A stretch of DNA of 64,000 bases from Paludibacteraceae bacterium. GTDB taxonomy: Bacteria > Bacteroidota > Bacteroidia > Bacteroidales > Paludibacteraceae. Positions 36,143-44,374 of the stretch are shown in pieces. The notes beneath the pieces are model-generated. The model had not been told where the DNA came from, ran no database searches, and saw nothing but the letters and a program-made list of their open reading frames with translations. Location of the stretch: NCBI GenBank assembly GCA_016937795.1, contig JAFGVV010000053.1, positions 44,463 to 108,462 of the forward strand, written 5' to 3'. The position numbers were made by a program, and so were the translations under genes. The first letter of the stretch is position 1. Each line of letters begins with the position of its first letter.

Positions 36143-36184
36143 AAGCGCTAATAGTCTTTAAAACAGACTATTAGCGCTTTTTGT
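36143..36184 (+). terminator. Terminator of tRNA-Asp
   Basis: Fourteen-bp perfect stem AGCGCTAATAGTCT/AGACTATTAGCGCT followed by five T. Confidence 0.85.
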
Positions 36185-36575
36185 TGTATATAAATCCCTA
36201 AAGAGTCCCCTTTTAGGGGATCAAGTCAAAAAGTTGGGGAGAGGATGAAATTTAAGCATATATTATTGAAAGTCTAAAAAGAAAAAATTTTACATCTCTG
36301 GCTCCTCTGAAAGAAGATTTAAAAGGTTCGACCGATGCATTTGTTGACTTGTGAAATGTGTAGGTAAAAAACAAAAATATATATTAATAAGGAGGTATGT
36401 GGTTGTTTTAATTGCCAAATACTTTTGTTTATTTGGTGGTAATTGTATATAATTGTCGAATACATGCTCTTATTTACAAAATAATTTATATATTTGTTGT
36501 AAATAGATAAAATGTGCGGTTGCATTAGTGTGGTTCATTAATCAACATCCAATTTATCACTTAATAATCAAGTGT
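36185..36575. other. Intergenic region between tRNA-Asp and the modular secreted protein
   Basis: Contains a degenerate family D-like word (TCCCCTTTTAGGGGA near 36207), then AT-rich sequence. A 28-codon open frame at about 36269-36351 is too short to support. A strong AAGGAGGT (36389-36396) precedes only a four-codon frame. No gene seen. Confidence 0.5.
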
Positions 36576-39386
36576 ATGAAAAACGTTACGACTTCAATTC
36601 TGTTGGCTTTTGTAATGATTGCCAATGTGTTTCAGCTCTCTGCTCAGATAGGAGGTTTGGCAGCGAAACCTGTGATTTCGACTTCAGAAAAACCAGTGTA
36701 CTTTTTTGTGGAATCTGCTGCCGATGGAACGGTAACAATGGGTAGTGGAACGGCTACCTATTTGGGAAATTTGCTCTATGTGCCTGAAAGCACGCATGGT
36801 GTTAATCTTAAGCACGATCCTGTTGAGATTATTAGCTCGACGGTAGGCGTGGATAATGCGCTTTGGCAACTAGTGCTGGAGGATGATGTGGTGAAATTAA
36901 AAAACAAAGGTTCCGGTCTGTATATGAAAGACTGTCGTTTTGCTTTTGATTCTACTGCTTTTGCGTTTGTAGCTACTGCTTTTGACGAGGCTCCCGATCA
37001 GTATAAAATTCGTACAACCGATCAGGCAAGTTACGCAGTTGCATGGTATAGTTCGGCTACTGGAAATTATATTGATCGTTGGTCGTCGAGTACTGCAAAC
37101 AGTCAGATTGCCTGGTACTTTATTGTTGAAGAGGGTAGTCAGGCCAATTACGATGAGATGTTTTTGCTTACTATAAAGCGTGAGCTTGCAGAAAAAATAG
37201 CCAATGCACAGGGTGTTATTGAGAACTCATCTTTAGGAAATGATCCGGGACAGTTTAGCCTTGATTCGCAGGAAGAATTATTGGGAGTTATTGAATTGGC
37301 TCAAATGGTGCACGATTTCGAGACTTCCTTAGAGGCATTGGAGAGTGCTATGGTTGAACTGGATAATGCCGTGGATGTGTTTCTTTCTACTGTTATTTTG
37401 CCGGTCATCAGTGATGATAATAATTCCAAATGGTACTTTTTACAGGGTACGCGTCCTGCAAATACATACATGACATTTATTGGTGAAGAACAAAACATTT
37501 TATCGAGGACAGTGATACCTGATGATACACAGCTCTGGAAATTTGTGGAAAATACACAGGGTGCAGGAGCCGGTCTTGCAATGATTAATAAAGCAAGTGG
37601 TTTGTATATGAATGCTGATGCAATATATAATACTGCTGTTACAGCAACTGGTATAATGCCGGTGAACAAGTTGCGTTTTATAGCGAGTGATATTTTTACA
37701 GATAAGCGTGCTCGTTTCTGGATTGAAAATGAGTCAGGTTCAGAACCTATGTTTCGTTTGCATTCCGGGAATGCGTCCATTATGAATTGGAATGGAAACG
37801 CATACGATAATAGTAGTTGGTTGATACTCGATTATAATGTGGCGCTTGGAAAATTCCTGGACGAAAGTATTGTGAAAGCTCAGGATCTGCTGGAAAATAC
37901 TGTCGAAGGTAGTGAGTTTGGGCAGTTTTCACCCGAGAGTCGTACTGCCCTAGGTACTGTTATTTCTGTTGAACTTGCAAGGGATAGAAGTGTTATGAAT
38001 GAGGAGGATTTTATAGCATCGAACCAGACATTAAAAGATGCTGTGGCGGCATATGCATGCGTAAACGATGTGTCGAAATTATCATCGGTAGTTGAACGGA
38101 AGTGGTTTCGTCTTATCAACAATATGTCAGGTACAGGATATGCTTCGAATAAAGCTATGACATCAAATGGTAGAACTCTTGGACAGAAGTTTACGTTCGA
38201 AGTGGCAGATTCAATTACAGATGATCAGCTATTTTGTCTGGAATTGAATGAGTCTGGTACTGCGGTAATTTCAATTCGCAATAAAGCCACAGGATATTAT
38301 GTAGGCGCCGATGGAATGGTCGTAGAAGCTGCCCCTGAAACTGAATTTTCGATAGTGGCTATAGATAATATCTCTTTTGAAATTATTCCAAATGGCAATG
38401 CATCACTTCATGCTGCCTATAGTAATTCTGATATTTTAAACTGGGAAGCCGGTGCAGGAAGTGCATCTTCGTGGAGATTTGAGTTCGTGAGTACCGAGGA
38501 AATTACCGAATTTACGGATGCTTATTTGGCCAAACGTGTATCGGCTCGTAGTCGGATTGAGGAGGCAAAGCCTTTTGTCGGTTCTGAATTTGGTCGGTAT
38601 ACTACGTCATCGGTTGCAGCGATTGAGGGTGTCGTGGAGGTGGAAGAGGCTAAAGAAATTGCCAATATGACTCAGGAGGAAATGAAAAATGGAATTTTTG
38701 CAATTAATGCAGCATTGACATCCGGTTTTATTGTGAATACCGATATGAATCTGCTTGAGTCGGCTTCTCCGGATAGTTTTAAATGGTTCAGAATAATATG
38801 TGCTCAGTCGGGCCCAGGCTATGCTGCCGGAAAAGCAATGTCGTCGAACGGAAGGATGGTGGGTGAGCAGTTTACATATGAAGAAGTTGATCCGGCTTCT
38901 GACAGTCAGTTGTTTCGCTTTGTGTTGTCTGAAAACGATTCGTTGGTTGCACATATTATCAATAAAGCTGAGGGTTATTATATAAATGTAAGCGGGGCAG
39001 TTGATATAGCTTCTACCGATAGTAATATGTTTGACATTGTGCAGTTGGCCGGAGGTCGTTCCTTCTTGATTGATCCAACAATGAATGAAAGTGATCCATT
39101 GCACACCCAGGAGGCTGGTGCGAATATAGTAAACTGGTTGTCGGGTGTTGGGTCAGCGTCGGCGTGGTTTATTGAAGCTATTCCCACAGAGCCAAATGAG
39201 GTGAAGAATCTTTTGTCTGATAAATACAGAGTGCGTACTTTGAATAGGCGAATATTTATCGAGGGTTTCGAAGTCTTTGAAATATATTCTTATTCGGGGC
39301 GCAAACTAAGCCATGATTCGGCATTGTTGCCGGGAATTTATATTGTCAAAGTAAATAGTGATGTGCTGAAAGTTGTGATGAAATAA
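36576..39386 (+). CDS. Modular secreted protein with repeated beta-trefoil-like and FIVAR-like domains
   Basis: A 936-residue protein from ATG 36576 (signal peptide ending FQLSAQ). Four lectin-like modules (about 30-195, 280-425, 490-625, 720-870) share motifs such as KWFRLINNMSGTGYASNKAM...NGRTLGQKFTFE, INKA-G-YY and a closing NW---G-ASAWF. Helical spacers of about 65 residues between them resemble FIVAR modules (AQGVIENSSLG--PGQFS---ALG...). The C-terminus (SYSGRKL...GIYIVKVNSDVLKVVMK) looks like a short T9SS sorting domain. No catalytic domain is visible; carbohydrate or surface binding is inferred. The sequence is richer in AT-ending codons than neighbouring genes. Confidence 0.75.
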   Translation: MKNVTTSILLAFVMIANVFQLSAQIGGLAAKPVISTSEKPVYFFVESAADGTVTMGSGTATYLGNLLYVPESTHGVNLKHDPVEIISSTVGVDNALWQLVLEDDVVKLKNKGSGLYMKDCRFAFDSTAFAFVATAFDEAPDQYKIRTTDQASYAVAWYSSATGNYIDRWSSSTANSQIAWYFIVEEGSQANYDEMFLLTIKRELAEKIANAQGVIENSSLGNDPGQFSLDSQEELLGVIELAQMVHDFETSLEALESAMVELDNAVDVFLSTVILPVISDDNNSKWYFLQGTRPANTYMTFIGEEQNILSRTVIPDDTQLWKFVENTQGAGAGLAMINKASGLYMNADAIYNTAVTATGIMPVNKLRFIASDIFTDKRARFWIENESGSEPMFRLHSGNASIMNWNGNAYDNSSWLILDYNVALGKFLDESIVKAQDLLENTVEGSEFGQFSPESRTALGTVISVELARDRSVMNEEDFIASNQTLKDAVAAYACVNDVSKLSSVVERKWFRLINNMSGTGYASNKAMTSNGRTLGQKFTFEVADSITDDQLFCLELNESGTAVISIRNKATGYYVGADGMVVEAAPETEFSIVAIDNISFEIIPNGNASLHAAYSNSDILNWEAGAGSASSWRFEFVSTEEITEFTDAYLAKRVSARSRIEEAKPFVGSEFGRYTTSSVAAIEGVVEVEEAKEIANMTQEEMKNGIFAINAALTSGFIVNTDMNLLESASPDSFKWFRIICAQSGPGYAAGKAMSSNGRMVGEQFTYEEVDPASDSQLFRFVLSENDSLVAHIINKAEGYYINVSGAVDIASTDSNMFDIVQLAGGRSFLIDPTMNESDPLHTQEAGANIVNWLSGVGSASAWFIEAIPTEPNEVKNLLSDKYRVRTLNRRIFIEGFEVFEIYSYSGRKLSHDSALLPGIYIVKVNSDVLKVVMK

Positions 39387-39401
39387 AGACAGGAGGCGCA
39401 T

Positions 39402-39450
39402 ATAAAAAAAATGCCCCGAAAGAATTCTTTTCGGGGCAATTTTTTTGTTT
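39402..39450. terminator. Strong bidirectional terminator
   Basis: Stem around TGCCCCGAAAGAA/TTCTTTTCGGGGCA, with an A-run before and a T-run after, between the convergent secreted-protein gene and hisS. Confidence 0.88.
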
Positions 39451-39466
39451 TCGGGTTGTAGTTATG

Positions 39467-40825
39467 CTAAAGCATTTGAATTATTTCTTCTACGTCTGTA
39501 AGCTTCTGTTCGCCGGTTTTCATGTTTTTGAGCATCACTTTGTTTACCTGCATTTCGGTTTCACCCACAATGGCTACAAACGGTATGTTTTTATTGTCGG
39601 CATAGCTCATTTGTTTTTTCATTTTGGCAGGTTCAGGGTAAATTTCGGTATTGATACCCTGCTGACGCAATGCGTTTGCCCACGAAAGGCAGTAGTTTAG
39701 TTCAGCATTGCCAAAACTTACGAAAAGTACACGGGTTTGTTCCTGCGAAGTTTCAGGGTAGAGGTTAAGCTGATTGAGTACATCGTAAATACGATCGGCG
39801 CCAAACGAAATACCAACACCCGAAACACCTTCCATGCCAAATACGCCGGTGAGATTGTCGTAGCGACCGCCTCCGGTAATGCTTCCGATTTGTACATCGA
39901 GCGCTTTTACTTCGAAAATAGCTCCTGTGTAGTAGTTCAGTCCGCGTGCAAGTGTCAGGTCGAGTTCAATTTTAGTCTCCACTTTCATGGCTTCGCACAG
40001 TCCGAAAATAGTTTCGAGTTCGGCCACACCTTTCAATCCAACTTCTGATGCTGCCAATACTGTTTTCATCTGTTCAAGTTTTTCAGCATTTGAGCCGCTA
40101 AGTTTCAGAATGGGTTGCAGTTTTTCAATGGCTTCGGCCGAAATGCCTTTCGAGGCAATTTCCTCGTTTACTTTTTCGAGGCCTATTTTATCCATTTTGT
40201 CGATAGCAACCGTAATGTCGGTAATTTTTTCGGCTTCGCCAATAATTTCGGCTATTCCCGAAAGAATTTTGCGGTTGTTGATTTTGATCACCACATTTAT
40301 TTTCAGACGGCGATATACTTCGTCCACAATCTGAATCAGTTCCAGCTCGCTGAGCAGTGAGTCGCTTCCCACCACATCCACATCGCATTGGTAAAACTCG
40401 CGGTAACGCCCTTTTTGCGGACGGTCGGCACGCCAAACGGGTTGAATCTGGTAACGTTTGAATGGAAACGAGATTTTGTCGCGGTTTTGCACCACGAAAC
40501 GAGCAAAAGGCACTGTGAGGTCGTAGCGAAGACCTTTTTCTGAAATGCGGTTAGTGAGTTTCACTGCATTTCGTCCGAGCAATTCATTGTCGGTAAGTTG
40601 TGCTGCAAAATCGCCAGAGTTAAGTATTTTAAAAAGCAGTTTGTCACCTTCCTCACCATATTTCCCCATCAGGGTCGAAAGATTTTCCATGGCAGGAGTT
40701 TCAATTTGCTGAAAACCGTAAAGGCGGAAAACATCTTTTATAGTGTTGAAAATGTAGTTGCGGTTGGCCATTTCCTGTGGCGTAAAATCGCGTGTTCCTT
40801 TCGGAATGGAAGGTTTTTGTGACAT
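39467..40825 (-). CDS. hisS: Histidyl-tRNA synthetase
   Basis: A 452-residue class II synthetase. It opens with [15 protein letters not shown] and has motif 2 ([32 protein letters not shown]), the histidine-binding [18 protein letters not shown] and motif 3 (GGRYDNLTG...GISFGADRI). A C-terminal anticodon-binding domain (about 355-452) completes it. It charges tRNA-His. Promoter and 5' hairpin are described separately. Confidence 0.97.
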   Translation of the reverse strand: MSQKPSIPKGTRDFTPQEMANRNYIFNTIKDVFRLYGFQQIETPAMENLSTLMGKYGEEGDKLLFKILNSGDFAAQLTDNELLGRNAVKLTNRISEKGLRYDLTVPFARFVVQNRDKISFPFKRYQIQPVWRADRPQKGRYREFYQCDVDVVGSDSLLSELELIQIVDEVYRRLKINVVIKINNRKILSGIAEIIGEAEKITDITVAIDKMDKIGLEKVNEEIASKGISAEAIEKLQPILKLSGSNAEKLEQMKTVLAASEVGLKGVAELETIFGLCEAMKVETKIELDLTLARGLNYYTGAIFEVKALDVQIGSITGGGRYDNLTGVFGMEGVSGVGISFGADRIYDVLNQLNLYPETSQEQTRVLFVSFGNAELNYCLSWANALRQQGINTEIYPEPAKMKKQMSYADNKNIPFVAIVGETEMQVNKVMLKNMKTGEQKLTDVEEIIQML

Positions 40826-40854
40826 ATTGCGTGTTGAAATCTTAATTTATTAAA

Positions 40855-40876
40855 CAAAAAGCCGGACAAATCCGGC
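40855..40876 (-). terminator. Hairpin with T-run in the hisS leader
   Basis: Minus strand: GCCGGA-TTTG-TCCGGC followed by TTTTTGTTT. It looks like a rho-independent terminator for upstream waaA transcription. It also lies just inside the predicted 5' end of the hisS transcript. Confidence 0.55.
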
Positions 40877-40892
40877 ATTGCAAAACGGAGTG

Positions 40893-40925
40893 CAAAGATA
40901 ATAATTTTCAAGAGAAGGAGACGAA
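40893..40925 (-). promoter_or_regulatory. Promoter of hisS
   Basis: Minus strand: TTCG, 21-bp spacer, TATCTTTG. The predicted start is about 60 nt upstream of the ATG. Confidence 0.6.
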
Positions 40926-40960
40926 GATATAATGATAAATGCTGAATGATGAGTTAGAAA

Positions 40961-41016
40961 GAGTTTTGAGTTTCGAGTTCTGAGTATGGAGTGTCAGAAC
41001 TCAAAACTCGAAACTC
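40961..41016. repeat. Long hairpin built from GAGTTTTGAGTTTCGAG-type words
   Basis: A 23-nt arm at 40961-40983 is almost the exact reverse complement of 40994-41016, with a 10-nt loop. It begins 2 bp past the waaA stop. Confidence 0.65.
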
Positions 41017-41018
41017 AT

Positions 41019-42230
41019 CTATTCCAGCGCCTTCAGCACCATATCGGTAGCTCCGGTGTTCTGACGTACATATTCTCCGGCGGCTTTTGCAGCCTGCGTG
41101 TTATCAATAAGTTTGTCGAAAGCGGCTTTCAGTTCTTCGTAATTTTGTATGGAAGTAGCACCTCCGCAATCGATTAGACCCTGAGCTTCCCGGAATTTCT
41201 GCCAGTTAGGTCCAAAAACCACAGGGACATCGTACACGGCAGCTTCGAGTGTATTGTGAATGCCCACGCCAAAACCTCCACCAATATAAGCCACATTGGC
41301 ATACTGATATATCGACGAAAGCAGTCCGATGGCATCAATGACCAAGCGATTTGAAGTGTTGATATTTATTTCGGTTGCTTCGGAGTAGCGAACAAAATTT
41401 CCCTCAAGCAGTTTAAAAACATCGTACAAATGTGTTTTGTGAACTTCGTGAGGCACAATAATCATTTTTATTTCAGGATGTTCGTTGCTGTAACGAACCA
41501 GTAATTCCTCGTCGGCAGGCCATGTACTTCCGGCTACAATGACTTTGTCGGCACCCACAAATTTCTCAATCAGTTCCGGTTTCATGGCATGTTCGCGGGC
41601 TTCTACCACACGGTCGAAACGGGTATCGCCACACACCGAAGCGTTTGTGATGTGATGTTGCTGCAGGAGTTTGAGTGAATTTTCGTCCTGTACAAAAATA
41701 TGCGAAAAACCCGAAAGTAGCGACAAATACCATTTAGCGCGCGGGTTGAAAAAAAGCTGCTCTTTACGGAAAATGGCCGATACAGAAATTACGGGAACAC
41801 CGGCTTTACTGAGCTCAGTCAGGTAGTTTGGCCAAAATTCGTATTTGATAAACACGGCGCGGCTCGGTTTTACGATTTTCATAAAACGGCGTGCATTGTC
41901 AGGTGTGTCAGCCGGTAGGTAAGCCACAATGTCGGCTCCGTTATAGTTTTTGCGCACTTCGTAGCCCGAAGGCGAGTAAAAAGTAAGTATAATTTTGGTT
42001 TCGGGCTTTTCGCGTTTGAGTTTTTCCATGAGCGGACGACCCTGTTCGAATTCGCCGAGCGAAGCTGCATGAAACCACACATAACCACCTTTGGAGTCAG
42101 CTTTTTTGCTGATTTTTTTCAATGCTTTTCGCTGTCCTTTGGAAAGCTGACGTGCGCGACGGTTAAAAAGTCCTGCCAGTGGAAGTAAAAAGCTGTATAG
42201 GTTGATGGCTATTGAATACAGTGCTCTCAT
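41019..42230 (-). CDS. waaA: 3-deoxy-D-manno-octulosonic acid transferase
   Basis: A 403-residue Kdo transferase from ATG 42230. The frame is open to 42386, but that extension would overlap the rpsO terminator and the end of rpsO. It has an N-terminal membrane anchor (about 2-20) and then GGYVWFHAASLGEFEQGRPL, with the family's catalytic Glu, TFYSPSGYEV and FIKYEFWPNYL. The C-terminal half has AGSTWPADEELL, IIVPHE and YIGGGFGVGIHNTLEAAVYDVPVVFGPN. It attaches Kdo to lipid A precursors at the inner membrane in lipopolysaccharide synthesis. Confidence 0.94.
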   Translation of the reverse strand: MRALYSIAINLYSFLLPLAGLFNRRARQLSKGQRKALKKISKKADSKGGYVWFHAASLGEFEQGRPLMEKLKREKPETKIILTFYSPSGYEVRKNYNGADIVAYLPADTPDNARRFMKIVKPSRAVFIKYEFWPNYLTELSKAGVPVISVSAIFRKEQLFFNPRAKWYLSLLSGFSHIFVQDENSLKLLQQHHITNASVCGDTRFDRVVEAREHAMKPELIEKFVGADKVIVAGSTWPADEELLVRYSNEHPEIKMIIVPHEVHKTHLYDVFKLLEGNFVRYSEATEININTSNRLVIDAIGLLSSIYQYANVAYIGGGFGVGIHNTLEAAVYDVPVVFGPNWQKFREAQGLIDCGGATSIQNYEELKAAFDKLIDNTQAAKAAGEYVRQNTGATDMVLKALE

Positions 42231-42280
42231 AATACTTGTAAGATTTAAATGATTGATTAATTTCTCAAAAATGCGAAATG

Positions 42281-42318
42281 AAAAAAGGCATTTCAAATAT
42301 TGATTTGAAACGCCTTTT
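42281..42318 (-). terminator. Terminator of rpsO
   Basis: Minus strand: AAAAGGCGTTTCAAAT/ATTTGAAATGCCTTTT (one mismatch) ending in a T-run. It lies 22 bp after the rpsO stop and inside the waaA leader. Confidence 0.8.
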
Positions 42319-42339
42319 AATGGGTTTTGTTTTGCAGAA

Positions 42340-42609
42340 TTATTTTCTGATACCCAACTCTTTGATAATTGTACGATAACGTTCAATTTCTTTTGCTTTC
42401 AGATAATCGAGCAAACGACGACGTTTACCAACCAACATTACAAGAGCGCGTTCTGTACTATAATCTTTTTTGTTTGACTTTAAGTGTTGAGTCAAATGGT
42501 TGATACGATACGAAAACAATGCAATCTGGCCTTCTGCAGTGCCGGTGTCAGTGTTAGACTTTCCGTATTTACCAAAGATTTCCTGCTTCTTTTCAGCTGT
42601 TAAATACAT
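42340..42609 (-). CDS. rpsO: 30S ribosomal protein S15
   Basis: Exactly 89 residues from ATG 42609, the standard S15 length; the longer frame from 42696 is not needed. It contains GKSNTDTGTAEGQIALFSYRINHLTQHLKSNKKDYSTERALVMLVGKRRRLLDYLKAKEIERYRTIIKELGIRK, the conserved rRNA-binding core, which contacts 16S rRNA helices 20-22. The leader of about 80 nt from a TATCTTTG -7 box (42694-42701, minus strand) might carry S15 autoregulation, but I see no defined structure. Confidence 0.97.
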   Translation of the reverse strand: MYLTAEKKQEIFGKYGKSNTDTGTAEGQIALFSYRINHLTQHLKSNKKDYSTERALVMLVGKRRRLLDYLKAKEIERYRTIIKELGIRK

Positions 42610-42761
42610 GATAATTGTTTGATATAGAGTTTTTAATAAATGCAGGCTTAGCAATGTACACATCACAGAACTACATACCTGATTTTGAGTTTGCAAAGAT
42701 AAGTAATCTTTTCGGAAAAACCATGCCGGAGCTGAAAATTATTAATAGTCAGCAAAAAATA

Positions 42762-43460
42762 TCATTTTACCGCTCTCAGAATTTCTCTTTTTCCCGGAGG
42801 TCCCGGTAATCGCTCTACTTTAAAACCTGCTGCCTGCATGGCGCGGCGCACCCAACCTTTTGCACAGTAAGTGGAAAGTACAGCACCGTTTTCAGCGGCA
42901 GTAAATACTTTGGCAAACTGATCTTCGCTCCACATTTCGGGTTGTTTCTCAGGCGAAAAAGCATCGAAGTAAATCACATCGTAGGTGTAAGGCAGGTCAT
43001 ATTCCGTAAAATCACATTCGGTTTTTTCGAGCGTGAAATTTTCAGTAATGCTTATAGCGCAGTTCCATTCTGCTTTGTGTAATGCTTCAAAAATATGATT
43101 GTCGTTCATTCTGCACAATGGGCTGTAGTTCAGCCGCAAAACTTTTTCTATGGAAACAGGATATTTTTCCAGACTGTGATAAAAAATCTTTTTTCCGGAT
43201 TTTTCCGCTTCGGCAAAGGTCAGCAATGCATTCAGTCCGGTGCCAAAGCCAATCTCCAGAATCCGGATTTCCGACTTTGTACAATGCCTGAGCGCCGTTT
43301 CGATAAAAATATGCTGCGACTCCTGAATGGCTCCGTGCGTAGAATGATAACATTCGTCGATTTCGGGCACATAAAGCGTATGCGAGCCATCGGTAGTGAG
43401 TACAACTGTTGTATCGGCATGCGAAAGATCTGTATGTCTGGGATGTTCGCCGGAATTCAT
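42762..43460 (-). CDS. mnmD: tRNA (mnm5s2U34) methyltransferase MnmD
   Basis: A 232-residue MnmD-type (DUF752) enzyme without the FAD-dependent MnmC1 half. The SAM-binding loop is ILEIGFGTGLNALLTF; the DUF752 signature is YFDAFSPEKQPEMWSEDQF and LSTYCAKGWVRRAMQAAGF with the final PGPPGKREI. It methylates the wobble nm5s2U to mnm5s2U in tRNAs for Lys, Glu, Gln and others. The longest frame starts at 43499, but that ATG is upstream of the -7 box at 43481-43488. The ATG at 43460 (MNSGEHPRH) is therefore the start. Confidence 0.93.
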   Translation of the reverse strand: MNSGEHPRHTDLSHADTTVVLTTDGSHTLYVPEIDECYHSTHGAIQESQHIFIETALRHCTKSEIRILEIGFGTGLNALLTFAEAEKSGKKIFYHSLEKYPVSIEKVLRLNYSPLCRMNDNHIFEALHKAEWNCAISITENFTLEKTECDFTEYDLPYTYDVIYFDAFSPEKQPEMWSEDQFAKVFTAAENGAVLSTYCAKGWVRRAMQAAGFKVERLPGPPGKREILRAVK

Positions 43461-43480
43461 TGGATTTGTTTTCGTTGCCA

Positions 43481-43511
43481 CAAAATTAAACAAAAACAAC
43501 CGCAGCTCAAA
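43481..43511 (-). promoter_or_regulatory. Consensus promoter of mnmD
   Basis: Minus strand: TTTG, 19-bp spacer, TAATTTTG, an exact consensus match. The spacer consists of the right arm and U-tail of the rubrerythrin terminator. Confidence 0.75.
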
Positions 43512-43527
43512 ATACTGAACTGCGGTT
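43491..43527 (-). terminator. Terminator of rubrerythrin
   Basis: Minus strand: AACCGCAG, 14-nt loop, CTGCGGTT, then GTTTTTGTTT. The loop contains the mnmD -33 box. Confidence 0.75.
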
Positions 43528-43528
43528 G

Positions 43529-43580
43529 ATGTTTTTCAAATTTTCAAATTTTTCAAATTTTCAAATCTTCAGATTTTCAA
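43529..43580. repeat. CAAATTTT-type microsatellite
   Basis: About six imperfect units of TTTTCAAATTTTTCAAA between the rubrerythrin stop and its terminator. Confidence 0.65.
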
Positions 43581-43581
43581 A

Positions 43582-44157
43582 TCAATAATTCTGTTTTTCT
43601 TCTTCGAAGTACGCTTGTGGATGGGCGCAAACGGGACATGCTTTAGGCGCATTTTTGCCTACATGCACGTGTCCGCAGTTGCGGCATTGCCAGCTGATTT
43701 CTTCTTCGCGTTCGTAAACCTGTCCGGCTTCTACTTTTTCGAGCAGACGGAGGTAGCGTTTTTCGTGTTCGGCTTCCACAGCTGCAATTTTGCGGAAAGT
43801 AGCTGCAATATTTGCAAAGCCCTCGGCTTCAGCAATATCGGCAAATTGAGGATAAGCTTCTGTCCACTCTTCATTTTCGCCTTCGGCAGCAGCTTTAAGG
43901 TTCTCGGCAGTAGTTCCTACTTCGCCTGCAGGATATGTGGCTGTAATTTCAACCATTCCACCTTCAAGATAACTAAAGAATTTTTTTGCGTGTTCTTTTT
44001 CCTGATCGGCAGTTTCAAGGAAAATAGCAGCAATCTGCTCAAAACCTTCTTTTTTTGCTTTGCTGGCAAACATAGTGTAACGCATACGGGCCTGACTTTC
44101 GCCCGCAAACGAAATCAACAGATTTTTTTCTGTCTGTGTTCCTTTAAGACTTTTCAT
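43582..44157 (-). CDS. rbr: Rubrerythrin
   Basis: A 191-residue protein. The N-terminal ferritin-like di-iron domain (about 1-145) has the paired glutamate motifs FAGESQARMRY, ADQEKEH and AAVEAEHEKRY. The C-terminal rubredoxin domain (about 155-190) has CRNCGH and CPVCAHP for one iron. It detoxifies hydrogen peroxide in anaerobic or microaerophilic cells with NADH-derived electrons. Its presence, together with bcp, fits an anaerobe or facultative anaerobe. A -7 box TATCTTTG (minus strand, 44215-44222) is upstream. Confidence 0.96.
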   Translation of the reverse strand: MKSLKGTQTEKNLLISFAGESQARMRYTMFASKAKKEGFEQIAAIFLETADQEKEHAKKFFSYLEGGMVEITATYPAGEVGTTAENLKAAAEGENEEWTEAYPQFADIAEAEGFANIAATFRKIAAVEAEHEKRYLRLLEKVEAGQVYEREEEISWQCRNCGHVHVGKNAPKACPVCAHPQAYFEEEKQNY

Positions 44158-44374
44158 GATGTGTTTTTTTATTGATGAATATCTATTTCATTTAATACGT
44201 CACTTTCGACCCAACAAAGATATAAATTCCTTTTCGGATATTTGTAACAATTTCAGATATTTTATTTACAAAAACATGCTTTGGCAAGTTGTTACGATGG
44301 ACTATGCAGGCGTTTTCAGCCTGAATTTTGTATCTTTGCAATCCATTCTACATTCTTAATTCGTAATTATCCTT

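Noticed and set aside
36269..36351. Short plus-strand peptide frame and a strong AAGGAGGT sequence in the tRNA-Asp downstream gap
   Set aside because: The frame has only 28 codons with no start, and the Shine-Dalgarno-like sequence precedes a four-codon frame only; chance is the simplest explanation.
42231..42386. N-terminal extension of waaA by 52 residues
   Set aside because: It would start inside rpsO and run through the rpsO terminator; the protein family begins at the ATG at 42230.
43461..43499. Longer mnmD start at 43499
   Set aside because: That ATG lies upstream of the consensus -7 box at 43481-43488, so it would not be transcribed from the visible promoter.
43529..43580. CRISPR-like or tandem-repeat array
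   Set aside because: The units are short, irregular and without spacers; it is a simple AT microsatellite.
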